Positions 1 through 11,954 of a stretch of 64,000 nucleotides of DNA are shown piece after piece. Source of the DNA: Nymphaea colorata (lineage: Eukaryota; Streptophyta; Magnoliopsida; Nymphaeales; Nymphaeaceae). The stretch covers positions 17,086,464-17,150,463 of the forward strand of contig NC_045143.1 of the NCBI RefSeq assembly GCF_008831285.2. The letters are read 5' to 3'. How positions within the stretch are numbered: the first letter of the stretch is position 1; each line of letters opens with the position of its first letter. The translations under genes were made by a program, and so were the position numbers. The notes beneath the pieces are model-generated. The model had not been told where the DNA came from and did no database searches. It saw nothing but the letters and a program-made list of their open reading frames with translations.

Positions 1-810
1 CTAATAGTTGTGGTAGGACTTTGATTTTTATCGCATTGATTTGTAGTGATTTTTGATATCTGATGAGCTTTTTCTCAGTAACCATGAAAAAAAGTGAATC
101 AATTAGCTCCATAGCCAAATCGTCTTTCCTAGAATGGTGAATGAAACCTTCATCCATCATGACATTGAAACGACTGAAATTCTTAAATTCCTCATTTTAT
201 AAATATATTGACATTGAGTTGAGAAGATAGGTGACTTATGTAATGATTTAATTAAAGTAAAAAATGTCGTCACCTAAAAGCAAAATTTCAGTAAAATTTA
301 AGGCCTCCCGTATGTCCATGCCTTCTTGTTTACCAAATAAAACCATTTTAAAGAATTGTAGATGATAAATATTTAACCAAGACTTCAAAGTCCAAGTCAT
401 TGAGATTATTTTGTTTCGAAGGGTTTGGGCACGTGGCTCGTCATAAATGCTATCCATATCAGATACCAGATCTGAAACATTAAAATTGGCTCGTTATCGA
501 ACACAAGGACTAGTTCCAGGCTAAATAATAAGCCGCCTTAAATTCTACCAAAAAAGCAGAAGAAGACGTAGATTTCAGTATCAGTTGATTCAGAGGAGAC
601 CCGCTAAACAGATTGACGTGGAGACTGACAGAGTCCCCTGATTCAGATGCTACAGAAGTTGCAGAAGCGAGCACATCATTTGTTGACGAAATGGCAACTG
701 GCTGCTGATTTGAGAATATACAAGAGTATAGAAATATCTTTGACAATTGACGAACTCCTTACTCTAACTCTAACTAAGAGTTCTGACTATATGATTTACT
801 GGGACCATTC
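1..810. other. Gene-free stretch
   Basis: I see no gene here. The open frames on both strands are short, lack family motifs and have no splice context. The DNA is AT-rich intergenic sequence lying 3' of the minus-strand coding segment at 1347-2380. Confidence 0.5.
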
Positions 811-964
811 GGAACTGTTTGGCATTAAGAACAAGGTGTGAGTGTTTCATGAATCTAACTTTGTGGTAAATTTTGTAACACGTAAACAAATATCTCATGA
901 ATCTACTATAATTTTGAGGTAGATTCATAGAATACTCACATGTTCTTAACACCAAACAGCCCCT
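811..964. mobile_element. MITE-like element with about 45-bp terminal inverted repeats
   Basis: The left end (from 811, GGAACTGTTTGGCATTAAGA) is matched on the opposite strand by the right end (up to 964, reading inward GGGGCTGTTTGGTGTTAAGA). The pairing continues imperfectly through a GTGAGT segment and a TTCATGAATCTA segment, giving arms of roughly 45 bp around an AT-rich core with no reading frame. The length of about 154 bp, the G-rich outer ends and the absence of coding capacity fit a non-autonomous DNA transposon (MITE). I could not find a convincing target-site duplication, so the superfamily is open. An old inverted duplication is the alternative. Confidence 0.6.
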
Positions 965-1346
965 CGACGAACTAAAGAGACAATGTGATGGCTGCATATC
1001 TTTAGAAAGAAAATAAAATTGCAAAGAAGAATTAGAAGGTATGAACATTTTTCTGAATGCCGAGATAATTCTAGGAAGAAACGGTCGAATAAATAGCTGT
1101 GATAGCAACTTTTTGCACAGCTAGTAAGGTTTTGCATGTGATTAATTTACTGCGAAGTACATAATTTATTTTGTCACAAAATGATCATGTTTATGCAACA
1201 AGAAGTCTAAACTAAAGCATAAGTGAGGAGAAATACTGCTCAAATTCTTGATCGATTGTCGGTTTCCTCTCACACTTAACACTGCCTGCATCCCAAAAAA
1301 AAACAGTTAAACTACATCATGTATACTTGCAGAGATTATAAGGCCT

Positions 1347-2380
1347 TCAATGAAATTTGCAAGATTCACCTTGGCCATTCGATCCACCGGAAGAGAGCAG
1401 ATAGATAGGCGAAGGTGCATCACTGAAATACAGGGAGGTGTCGTTATCTGTGTTTCGACATGCCTCAAAGTCGATTAGCTCATCATAGCTTATGCCCAAG
1501 TCTAGCAGCTGATCGTATCCTGAATATGAAAATTCTGTTTCATCATCTAAACATTCATTCAAATTTTCAACGTCCACCTCCCTATCTAGGACACCAATAC
1601 AGTTCAACAGCTTGGTGGGAGAGTTTGATTCTTTTCTTGCAAGTTCTGTTTTTTCTTCTTTCTCACTGTCCTTTGATTTCCTTGTGATTGTTCTGCTATC
1701 TAAGGAATACAAATTTTCCCTGAAAGTGCTACCATCAGAATCTTCAGAGAAGGAAGATTGTTTAATTTCATCTTGTGAACCAAAAGGCATTCTGATGCGG
1801 AAGTCACCAAAAGAGTTGTTGCTTCCAGTGCAAGAACTTGAATCTCCGGACCAAGTTACCAGTTTGGTGTATCCTCCGCCACTATCTGTAGGTGATAAAA
1901 CATCAGTGAGCATGCTCTTGGGATCACAGTCCTTCGATCCATACATAGACTTCTGATTACAAGTGCCAGTGTTAGATTCAATGCCTTGTTGCTCAAAGCT
2001 TAATGCTGCTTCCCTAAGTCTGCCAGATGATTGGGTTATACACTTGACCTTTGATAATGGCAGCGTCAATTGCTCATCTTCTAATTTTCTTTTCTTGCTC
2101 CAGTCGATGATAACAAGAGAAGGTGAGACTCCATTGCAGCCAATACTGAAGAAGTTGTCAAAACAAGGTGGTTACGCTCAAGTTCCTCAAGAATAGAACA
2201 AAAAAAGCCAGCAATCTGAATATAAGGACTGTAACAAGGAGACAATTTTCCATGATTTGTGCCTAGTGAAAGAACATTCAGAATAATTTTACCATCTGAT
2301 TCATTATTGGCTAAATGTATACAGTGAAATTCATATGTTCGCTGCAGCTGAGAAATAACTGGAAATTCCATATCCTTCTG
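1347..2380 (-). CDS. Unrecognised protein, C-terminal exons; possibly a fragment
   Basis: I do not recognise this protein. A splice acceptor (…CATTGCAG) precedes an open frame running from 2380, containing ELERNHLVL and stopping at 2081. A second frame, open from about 2175, contains VIIDWSKKRKLEDEQ and runs to a TGA at 1347-1349. It then gives an acidic, Ser-rich tail with the run SYDELIDFEA and ending GESCKFH. Both frames look coding, with mixed charged and hydrophobic residues and little low complexity, but they are offset. Either a single-base indel lies between 2081 and 2175, or a 95-nt intron (donor GTAACC at 2175, acceptor ATTAG at 2081) joins them in phase as Gln-Asp-Glu. No start codon or upstream exons could be found before 2380. 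It may therefore be the tail of a longer gene with small exons, or a 5'-truncated pseudogene. Confidence 0.4.
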
Positions 2381-2383
2381 CAA

Positions 2384-5300
2384 TGAACAAATAATTTCAT
2401 TATCATGTTTTTTCCTCTTATTTTACAAAACCCTGTCCCACTTTTTGTGCACAGGCTTCCTGATTCTGCTCTTTAGATGTAATGCCAAGTTCCGATAATA
2501 TACAGCATTTGATTGAATCAACAAAAAATTTGAAGTTGCAAGATCCAGGCACAAGCCCTTCAATATGAACTAGTCACACTTGATAACGCTTTTGTTCAAC
2601 AAGTTGAAGATAAAACCACACATCATCAATTTGTGCATCGATACTTCACTCAATGCACATATTGAAAATAGAATCGTGTATCTGGTTCCTGTACACCATG
2701 TGATCATTCGTTCACGTTCCCTTGAAATAGAAAATTTGCAACGAGCAGATGAAAATATTGGCAGTGACCAACCAGTAGTTCCTTTAACAGCCTACAATGT
2801 ACGATCAACAAAAAATCATCTAGCAAGCTCACACTCTTCTAAGCTTCGGGGAAGAGGGGGCCTGGGCACCAACTTGGTTTCGATCTTCTGGCGCTACAAA
2901 ATGGCAATGGCAGTAGGAATAGGCATTACAAAAGGATGATAAGCTAGGCAGCAATTGAGTTCCGGCTATGGTAGTGGATGGCAACCAAGCACCATCTATG
3001 CCGTGGTTCTATGACAGGGGAAGGAAGATAATCATATCAACCAGTACCAATAAACAGATGATGGATAGTTGCCGAAATGAGGCCATCTTCAAAACTGGGT
3101 TTTATGTTTTGTTCTCCTTTTCCCTAAGGAAAGGGGGCTTACATTTGTATTTTCCTGACTCCAATCAACATTCTCAAGCAAAACTATTAACAACTTACAG
3201 ACCTCCGCATTATGATACACAGACATAATTGGCTTCCATGGCAGCAGAAGCAGTTCTACACGGCTGTTATGTGGACCCATGGTGGCAGAATTTGCTCAAG
3301 ATCATTTTTGTCTACTAAAACCGGTTAAGCTAAATAGCTTCAAGCAAATTGATGACGAAGAATACGTTTCTAAACAAATTTCCTGTTCGCATGATAAAAA
3401 CGGGGTCAAAATTTCCTCTCAATTAAAAGGTACTTTTTATCACTCATGCAAAGAAGAGATGGGTTTCAACCCATACAAATTCAGACATGAGAAAATGCAC
3501 CAGTTAAACTCAAGCTCACTGCACGGTGTTCAAGATAGGCCTATCTGGTTCATCTAAATGAGATAAACTCCAAGTTGCAGGTAGATGGCACTAGTGAACT
3601 ACCACGTTTTGAAGGTAAAAAGGTCTCATTTTCAAGAGATAAGATTTCAAGTCCACTACCAAACATGACCAAACAATTGATCCGACGATACTACAATTGA
3701 AATAACTAAGCGACGACACTACAACAAGCAAATCGGGTAAATCAGATACAGGAATAAACAAGAAGGAACAGATAAGCATAGAACGCAAGAAGAATCTCTA
3801 TGCATTATATGTTTTCACTCTTTCCGAAAGAGTCCAAAGGATCATTTTGTGGTATAAGCCAATCCCCTCGATCAGCAATATTTCCTCACGTAACCACCAT
3901 CGAACACTCAGTATCTCATCAGAGGACCATAACCCTTCGCCAAGTCGATAGTTATTCAAGGGTCCAGAGAGAAAGAGAAAGAGAGAGAGAGATCCACTCA
4001 AAGACCTCCAGGTACCCGAGTAAGAGACGAACCATAAGATTGTTCTGCAGATTCCCAAGTGGCGATGAGAAATCTAACGCAAAGAAGGAGACTTCATATT
4101 CACACAAACAAGCGATTGAACAGAAAAGGAGGAAAACCGAGAATTTAACCTGAATTTCCCAATTGAGTTGCTATTGTTCTCCATCACTACCAACGAGAAG
4201 GTACCACCAACCAAGGTTCCATCAGCGCTCCCAACTATTTCACCCAATATTTTTCTCTATAGTTCCGACTTCAGAGAGAGAAGCGATGACGACGACGATG
4301 GTGATGCGTCATCCTTAAAGAGGAAAGAGCCGCGGGACCACACTTTGTGCGTTTTAATGGCAATCCCCTATTGATGCCTCCGTTTCGGTTCGTATATAAC
4401 CCACTGGTGCTCACGTGGGCGTTGCAGCCACGTATATCTAACGGGATCTGTTCTGTCGGACTTACAGAGCGGAGTATGGACCTGGGCGGACTCAAATCCA
4501 CTGCCTGATGATTCGAGTGGACCTCTATCTGGTCCGAACTCGGATTCCGCTGGCCAAAAAGTTTGAAGAGAACATTAATGCCGGTAAATGAAAGTTTCAT
4601 GCACTGTTTTTGCTTCTATACTTTTTTCCGGCCACCATGGTAGGTTTCTTGAGAATCTTTCTTAGCTAAATGTAATACTTGAAAGTTGAAACCTATGAGT
4701 CCAACGTGGATTGGGACTCAAGTTCTGTGTGTGATGCTCATAATGCCAACGCTTTTAATTTGTGTTAGGAACTTTATGATGATCTGCGAGGAGACAAATG
4801 AAGTTCTCTGATCAAGTGTTTAAGTTGAATGTCATAATCTTGCTGCTAAAGTCTTACAGATAATCACTCATCTACTTCAGCAATTTGGGGTTCGATTATC
4901 AGCTTATTCAATTTGAAGCAACATTGGAGTCGCTTTCTGTCACCGACCACCTCCTTTAATAACGTTATACATCACGGCATACATATGTGAAGTTCTATCA
5001 AGCTAGCTCCTTCTGTGGCAGACCACGTATGGTTAATCTCTTTTACAGATTTACTATGATAATCTGAGACCTGATTTGTAGCGCAGATACGCCATCGATT
5101 ATTCGGTCAGAGATTGGGAGTATAAGGATATTCCAAATGGAGAGCTTGGTGTGGTTGTTCATGGAAAAACATGATCCACGTATGATGATGACGACCTCGA
5201 GAAAAAAGGGAAGAATTGAGGCCAATGTCATAAATGTACTACGACAGCAAACAAGAAGTGAAGGTTTTGAAAAAGGCTATCCCCACCAAATGTGACGATA

Positions 5301-6183
5301 GATGGCGTCGCAGGTTTATTTTGCAACCATGCAGTGCCGAGGGTTACCCCAAAGCCTAGCCGTGGAGCCTGTGTGCTGGTGGTGGCCATGGCCACCCACC
5401 TCTTATGGCATTGAAACATTCAAAATGATATGGGCTGTAACTATATTATTCAAAAAAGTTTTATAAAGAATCAAACTGAAATTTTTGATGTTGCCTCGGC
5501 CCGCGCCCTTGGCTGGTCGTCACCCATGTCAACTTTTTTAAATTGGAGGAGTAATCCCCAAGTACTCATCTCACCATGATCATTCGATGTCAGTAAGTTG
5601 TCAATTACAAATGATCGACGAATCCACGAGCCCTCAACTATAAGTGATCAAATTGCTACATGGATCCATCAAAACACATCATTCCTTTCAAGATCCTTAC
5701 AACCATGCAAGTGAGCTAATGTAATCAAGGAGAAAACTCTCTCCGGATAAGTAATAGATCCAACCAAAGCCACTTGCAGACTAACCTCATATAAGCAAAG
5801 CAACCGACCATCAGTATACTCTACATTGAAATGTGGAGAACTTTCATTTTGCTCGAACCTGCACCTTCATGAATGGCCGTAACTCATGCATTCGTACGAG
5901 AATTAACATTAACCCATCCATACCTTCATGTACAAACTTAATAATGTGCACAGGACATAATCGATCAACAATCTATAACTTGGTATGCGCAGAGTTCAGT
6001 TGTCCCTTCGTCTCTGCAGTCGCTTCCTGTTTATCAATTACACCTAGCAGTTATGGTTCTGCATTCCTTGCCGTTTTTTCTTTACTAAGGTTTCCCACGC
6101 CCTCGTCTCCATGTGTGATTTTCCTCGGGTCAAATCCATTGACGTATTGTCATGTCTTCGGCATGAATTCACTCCATGAGGAT
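2384..6183. other. Gene-free stretch
   Basis: I see no supportable gene. Several open frames of 60-120 codons occur on both strands, but none has a recognisable motif or a consistent exon structure. A (GA)n run lies near 3970-3990. If the coding segment at 1347-2380 belongs to a longer gene, its missing upstream exons would have to lie here on the minus strand. Confidence 0.4.
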
Positions 6184-6286
6184 GCTCCATGATTTAATTT
6201 TTTTTTATGTTGCCTTCAATGCTCCATGATTTAATTTTTTTTTATGTTGCCTTCAATGCTCCATCATTTAATTTTTTTTTATGTTC
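6184..6286. repeat. 37-bp tandem repeat, 2.8 copies
   Basis: A unit starting GCTCCATGATTTAATTTTTT and ending with TGCCTTCAAT occurs at 6184-6220 and again without change at 6221-6257. A third copy at 6258-6286 carries one G-to-C change and breaks off after TTATGTTC. The near-perfect identity suggests a recent local duplication by slippage across the poly-T core. It lies in intergenic DNA with no gene nearby. Confidence 0.9.
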
Positions 6287-7808
6287 TTTTAGGGGAAGCT
6301 AAGATTTTTTTCAAGGTCAAGTCAAAACGATTTGTGGGTCGAGTCATGGTCAGGCCAAGAGAAGCAAGAAGAGTGACGGATCGGACTAAACTAAAAAAGT
6401 TTTATTTTTTTAATAAAAAAAATTTTTCTGCACAGTTTGATTTTTTCAATAAAAAAAAATTTTTGCGCTCACGCGGGCCATGGCCCGAGCGGCCCCCCTG
6501 TGTGCTTCGCTTCAACTAAGCTTTGACAGGGACAGGACAGTCGACATTCAAAGGCAGGTCTTGGGGCTCGATCTGGCCGAACCCCCAACCGGACATGATA
6601 CATCCAATTGGTTGAGGTCTTATCTCAACCTTGATGGTTATCCCAAGTTTTTCCTTGAAGATGGTTCCGCACCCGCCGCAAGAACGTATCGCCGGCCTGC
6701 CCCACGGATTACTAAATCCGACGTACTGAATGCTATGGGCTGCTGCAAACCTTAGCGCCATATAGCACTGTTGCAGAAGCTGAAGGAAAGGTCCACCCCT
6801 ATACGCATGGTGCAAAGGAAGAATATATTGCGACTTACTTCTGGAAAAGCATATCACTCTACCAAGTATTTATGACCGTGGCTTCTGGAGTACCCACGTT
6901 CTGCATATATGCCTTGCCCGAATTGAGATTTGAAGATAATTTTATGCTACCATTTCATGAATTAAGCACTTCTCTAGATACACCTGGCGCAGTAGTAAAT
7001 AGAAAAGCTTTAAAGATGTGATTATCTTGCTGGTGAAGGTAATGAAAGTTACTGGTAAAACTACCAAATTGAGTCTTCAGCTAGTTGCTGCTCGTGGAGA
7101 TCAAATCCCAATTCCATCTTTAATTTCAATCAAGAAGTCTTATTTAACAAGCACATGCGACAGAAGTCTCACCAATTAATTATGCTGCAAGAAGTTTTTA
7201 GAAAAGCATGAAGAGTTTAATTAACAGGAAGAAAAAAGATAAAGAGAATCACGCTGTTAAAGAAGTTGAGCGTGCTTCATCTCTACCCATAGACATATTC
7301 CTCTGCTGTTTTGATTTGTTACAACAGGAACAGAGAGGATCTAGGCTTCTAGCGTTGATGGTAGAAGCATTCCCACGTGAGATGGCCCTCTAAATCCGAC
7401 CATTGATCACGCCAGAATGCGCAGGAATTTACATCCAGGAGACACAACGGGGTCCACAACGCCGAATGTGATCTGAAAACCAAACCAACACCTGGTGCTT
7501 GGCCATGGCCTTGCACTGCGACCTTTCATCTCCCCTGTGGTGGGAGGAGTCGATGCCGGTTACCACGGACTTAGCCAAGCAGCTTCACAATGAAGAAGCA
7601 CCTCCATGGATGCTGGGAAGGTGATCACTCGGTCACCAAAAACCAATGCACGAGCTCGTCTTCCACAGAAATTTTTACAGTTTCCTCGCTTTTAGGAGTG
7701 AAACCATCTAGAAGATATGTTTCTTTTTCTACATTTAATTTTTCTCTGTTTGCTGGTACGAATCAAGCAGAACCCCACTGTAAACGTGTCTAAAAATTCC
7801 ATTTTTAA

Positions 7809-7839
<31 letters not shown>

Positions 7840-8523
7840 TCAGACCCAATTTGGTAGCCAATGCGTTTTCGTGTTATCCAAATTGGGGCCATTAAACTAT
7901 GCTAGTTTACCCTCTCTATTCTCACATTTTTTAACCGCAACCTGATGCAGCAGTAGCCGGCAGTCTCAGACCTCCTCCTCCTTATTTCAACTTTTTGACT
8001 CCACGACTACAGAACCAAACATAAATCCTTCCGTTTCAGACGACTCTTGTCTGGAATCCAAAGTCTAATTGCACACGTGTATCTATACCGACTCTCCCTG
8101 CGCTGCGTGAGAGGAGAGATAGACGGGTCAAACCGCGTGAAATTTTCTTCCACGCGGATGCGAGCGAGAGATAGAGAGAGATTGTGCTAAAGATGAGAAA
8201 GAAAGAGAGAAAGGACGAAAGATTTTGATCTGTTCTAAACATGAGAAAGAAAGAAAGAACGAATGGTTTTTGATTCACAAAATTAAGAAAGATTACATAT
8301 GAGATACAACATATTGCCCCAAAAAGAGAGAAAAAGAGTGCACAGAGATGAGGGAAAACGGACGGGCAGAGGTGTTTATCTACATGGTCTCAAAAAGAAG
8401 AAGCAGAAGAACAAGAGCAACAGAGGAGGAAGGACAGCATGTCAACCACCACCGCCATTGCCAAGGAGCCACAGGAGAGCCCAGAAGACCTCGACCGACC
8501 CGCCAAAAAAAAAACAGAAGGGA
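6287..8523. other. Gene-free stretch downstream of the SMR gene
   Basis: No gene is visible. At 6400-6465 two A/T-rich palindromic stretches (T-run followed by A-run and T-run) repeat with a period of about 36 bp. A GC-richer block follows at 6460-6760 with open frames on both strands that I cannot assign. A (GA)n tract lies at about 7817-7840. The last few hundred bases before 8524 are the expected 3' UTR region of the minus-strand SMR gene and hold purine-rich AAAGAAAGAGAG runs. Confidence 0.4.
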
Positions 8524-8760
8524 TCAAGCCCAGGCCTGCCGTCTGGGGGCAGCATTGGAAGCGAAGAAGAGCTCTAGCTCTAGGTCGGGAGGGTGGAAGT
8601 ATCCGTTGGGCGGAGGGGCCTTCTTCTTCTTAGAGAAGGCTGCGGCTGCCTTCTTCTTCGGAGGCGGAGGGCAGGCGAAGGTCGCCGGTATCATCGCGTG
8701 CTTCGGCGTCTGGCACCCCTCCTCCACTTCCACTTCCGACTCTTCATACTCCCCTCCCAT
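8524..8760 (-). CDS. SIAMESE-RELATED (SMR) type CDK inhibitor, 78 aa
   Basis: SMR proteins are small plant nuclear inhibitors of cyclin-CDK complexes. They restrain mitosis and promote endoreduplication, differentiation or DNA-damage arrest. This intronless frame starts at the ATG at 8760 and ends with TGA at 8524. It has an acidic N-terminus (residues 3-14, Glu-rich), then C-x-T-P at 16-19, an IP at 24-25, and the family signature CPPPPKKK at 30-37 (usually CPPAPRK). A lysine-rich stretch follows at 43-47, then the C-terminal [12 protein letters not shown] at 55-66, which corresponds to the cyclin-binding region of the family. Length, order of motifs and lack of introns all fit. The frame is open further upstream but without another ATG, and a TATA box about 190 bp upstream places this ATG downstream of the likely cap site. 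Which SMR member it is cannot be told. Confidence 0.86.
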   Translation of the reverse strand: MGGEYEESEVEVEEGCQTPKHAMIPATFACPPPPKKKAAAAFSKKKKAPPPNGYFHPPDLELELFFASNAAPRRQAWA

Positions 8761-8947
8761 TCTTACTTCCGCCAAAACAAACCACCAACTTGAGTATACA
8801 GAGAAAGCAGCAACCAAACGATGAGAACAGAAAAAGAAAACGGAGGAAAACCCTGAGCTCGTTCCCGCAACACAGAGAGCGAGAAAGAAAAGGAGAGGGA
8901 GATTTGAAAAGAACGAAGGGAGGGAGAGATGGCGTTTGCGGTGCGCT

Positions 8948-8957
8948 TTTATATATA
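8948..8957 (-). promoter_or_regulatory. TATA box of the SMR gene
   Basis: On the minus strand the sequence reads GGTATATATAAAAGC, a strong plant TATA element, about 190 bp upstream of the SMR start codon. Transcription would begin around 8915-8925, giving a 5' UTR of roughly 160 nt that is pyrimidine-rich on the mRNA strand. Confidence 0.65.
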
Positions 8958-9049
8958 CCCTGCCGCTGGAGGAGGAGAGACGTGCTCCAGAAGTTTGTTG
9001 AGAGAGAGAGAGAGAGAGAGGAGGGGCAGAACTAGAAGGCCCCCCCAAC

Positions 9050-11758
9050 CCCAGCCGCTGCTATATCTGGAAGCTTGGTGAGGAAGCTGCCTCTCAACCG
9101 GTGGGCCCCGGCGCTGCCCCCTCACCGCCCTCCGCCTGTGGGTCCCATCCTCCGCCGGCCCACGTTCAAAATAAGCGGCGCCAAAGCAAGTCGGTGGAAT
9201 TCGCGCGGGAACTCAAATCGACGACCCCTTCCTTCCCATTTCTCTCTCCTCTTTTCTTTTTTTTCTCTTTTTTCCTTTTCTTCCGAAAAAACGAAATTGA
9301 ATCTGGGCCGCTAGTTGTTTTGCTCATAAATTTTCTTCCTTTTCTACCCCTCAACTGCAAGTCAGCGCTCCTACATGGTCAAGGACGAATTTGGACGCCC
9401 TGGGGAGATCCGGAAGGGTGAGTGTGTGGAGTCAACGTCGACCCAGGAGAGATCATTTCTGGATCTGGACGCGTAAGGGGTGGGTGTTTCCGTAACTTGA
9501 GGTCCTTTTTTTTTTTTTATTTTGATGGTGCTGCGTTTGACACGTCCACAAGTGGGGGATGGAGAAGTGGATGCTTAGTAAGCAGAACACGTGGCAAAGG
9601 TGGTGGTCCTGACGCCATGTGGCAAGAAAAAGGAAGAGCGTGGGGACCATCGGTGGGAAACGCCTCGCCTCGGGCAGATGGATGATGCGAGGTCGAAATT
9701 GCGAAGCGGACCCCGCTCGACCTTGGAAACTACCTGACGGTCAAGTTCCCATGATCGTCTGCTGCCAGCTGGTTTTGGATCCAAAGCATGGAATCCTAGG
9801 CTCCATGTATTTTTATCGTCAAAAACCCTTTCACTATCGGTTTGGGAGGAATAAAACTAAGCACCATCCAAGCTTCATCATCAATTGTTTTTTTAATTAG
9901 CTTTAACAATCAAACAAGTGACCCCATATGGTAATTAAAACAACTTGTTGAAGAATCCAGGAAACAACACTTCCAACACTTGAGCCTTGGTTGGATCCCA
10001 AGCTCAATGGTGTGGTTGACGTCGGTCAATGGTGTGGTGGCCTAAGCTGATTCCTTTGACAAAGTCCTCCTTCTTTAAAGCTTTCGACAACTTGCCAATT
10101 TATATATAAAGCCTGTATGTACTTCGTTGAAAAGATGGTTTGTTCTTTCCAGAAGGCTTTCCTACCGTGTATCATATCAGAGCTGCAGGATAGGCATTTC
10201 ATACTCAACAACGCGTGCATCTTGTGGGCATATTATGGTACTAATTAATGTCTTTACTAATTAATGTCTTGATCCAAAGCGTGCGTCTATCTATCTTATC
10301 GTACAACAATTTGAACTCTCCCTTCTTCTGCTCAAGTGTCTATGTTTCTCGGTTTCCAGGCATTGTCAACTTTGTGGACTTCTCTCTGCCTTTTTTCTTA
10401 CCGTGTGTGTTTCTAGTAGTAGTTGGCATTTGGCTCTCTAGTAATATAAAACTTTGAAGTGAAGAACTGTTGAATTTCAAGAACCATGACTTGGTCAGAG
10501 TTCGACTCACAAGAAGCCTCAATGAGATTAGAACCTATATTACCAATCCGTTAGTGGCGGCCTCTTGGATTCAGTAAAAAGTGATTAGAGAGAGGAAGGA
10601 GAAAAAGCGAAGACTTTTGAAAAGTTCCAAACTTGAAAGTCTTTTCTAAAGGAGATGTTTTCCATTTTTCTTGTTTCTGAAAAATTGTTTATTAATCCAT
10701 TATAGTTTCTGGTTCATCTAAGCAAGTTATGCTAGACATAAAATTTATCTAGGAATTCAGTTTCATATAAAAGTAACGGATTCACATGAACACCAAAGCT
10801 GGTTGTTAATCTCATGGCACCTACTTTACCAAATCCGACCTGAAATTGGTCGTGTATAAACGCGTTCAGCTTGACAATCCCCTTTTGTCACATAATTTGC
10901 GTCCTCCATTGGTCTTTCGCTGCACGCTATAGGCCATTCATCGGACAACGCCGCCTTCGTTTAGTAGCTGTGGCGCTAAAACGTGCTAACCTGATTAAGG
11001 CCTCGAGTGGTTTAACGGCCCAAAATTAAAAACATTTATTTAAAAATTTGGGAAATAACCGTTCGTGTGCTTCATCTTTTTTAACCACAGTTAAGAAATT
11101 ACCTTTAATGTTTCTTGTGCTGTGGATGAGATAACAAACACCTGTCTGTGCCATCAATTCGCCTCAAGGCCTCGACCTTTTCTTGGCTTACAACCAGTCA
11201 AACCTAACGATCACGGCCGATACAGCTAGAATTGCAAATGGGTCAAGATCTGGTATAAATCTTTTCTTGCTGTAACAGATTCCAATGGCTTCCTACGCGC
11301 TTAGCTACATCGGGTTCCAGCCATTGAGAAATCTAGGCATTGTCATCCACATCCTCCACAGAATATTTTTTATGACTTTCCCTACACACCACTGACATAA
11401 TAGCACTCTTTGACAAAAGAGAGAACAATAATCAAGGCACTAATTGTGCCCAGGCTGTTCGGTCGTAGACGGTATTTCTATAACGGTATCCAACCATTCA
11501 CATCAACCAAACTGCAGGTGGAAAAAAAAAATTATGGAAAGAATTTTCACCAAACGGCCAACTTGCATGTTCACGTTGGCTGCACATTCTCCCACTTTTC
11601 CTCAAGAAGCTTATCAGATCAACGAAATGCACGCTCGTCCTCGATGGTACAACTCATCACCATTCACCAACCGAAGTTGGAGAAATGTCGAATCCCACTA
11701 CAGCGCACACAGACGCAATAATTACCAGCCCGTTCATATCTTACCCACGAGGCGTTGT
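9050..11758. other. Intergenic: SMR upstream region and ARP5 downstream region
   Basis: No gene is visible. The part from 9050 to about 9800 is GC-richer, with (GA)n and poly-pyrimidine runs, and is the likely promoter region of the SMR gene. The rest is AT-rich DNA whose open frames are short and unassignable. Confidence 0.4.
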
Positions 11759-11954
11759 GGTCATTTGCACGAGCTCTTCCATACCAGGTCCATTAAATAG
11801 TGGCTTCCTGGCAGATTCTATGTCGAAGGAGACAAAAGATGTAGAATGACATTAAAAGCAAAACGGTCATTTGCACGAGCTCTTCCATACCAGGTCCATT
11901 AAATAGTGGCGTTCCTGGCAGATTCTATATCATCGAAGGAGACAAAAGATGTAC
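11759..11954. repeat. Tandem duplication, 106-bp period
   Basis: The block at 11759-11842 (GGTCATTTGCACGAGCTCTT … GACAAAAGATGTA) recurs at 11865-11954 with only a few changes: an added G in TGGCGTTCC and a TCA insertion near TCTATATCATCG. About 22 bp of unrelated sequence lies between the two copies. The high identity marks a recent event. It lies about 400 bp beyond the ARP5 stop codon. Confidence 0.92.

Noticed and set aside
6480-6857. Overlapping frames on both strands, about 90-113 codons
   Set aside because: The GC content is higher than the surroundings, but neither translation has a recognisable family, a splice context or a partner exon.
9075-9685. Open frames on both strands in the GC-rich block upstream of the SMR gene
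   Set aside because: They are built from poly-pyrimidine and poly-purine translations (FFF/SLS/KKK runs), have no motifs and overlap the probable promoter.
10440-10520. Possible tRNA-like B box (GAGTTCGACTC)
   Set aside because: No acceptor stem, D arm or anticodon arm can be folded around it.
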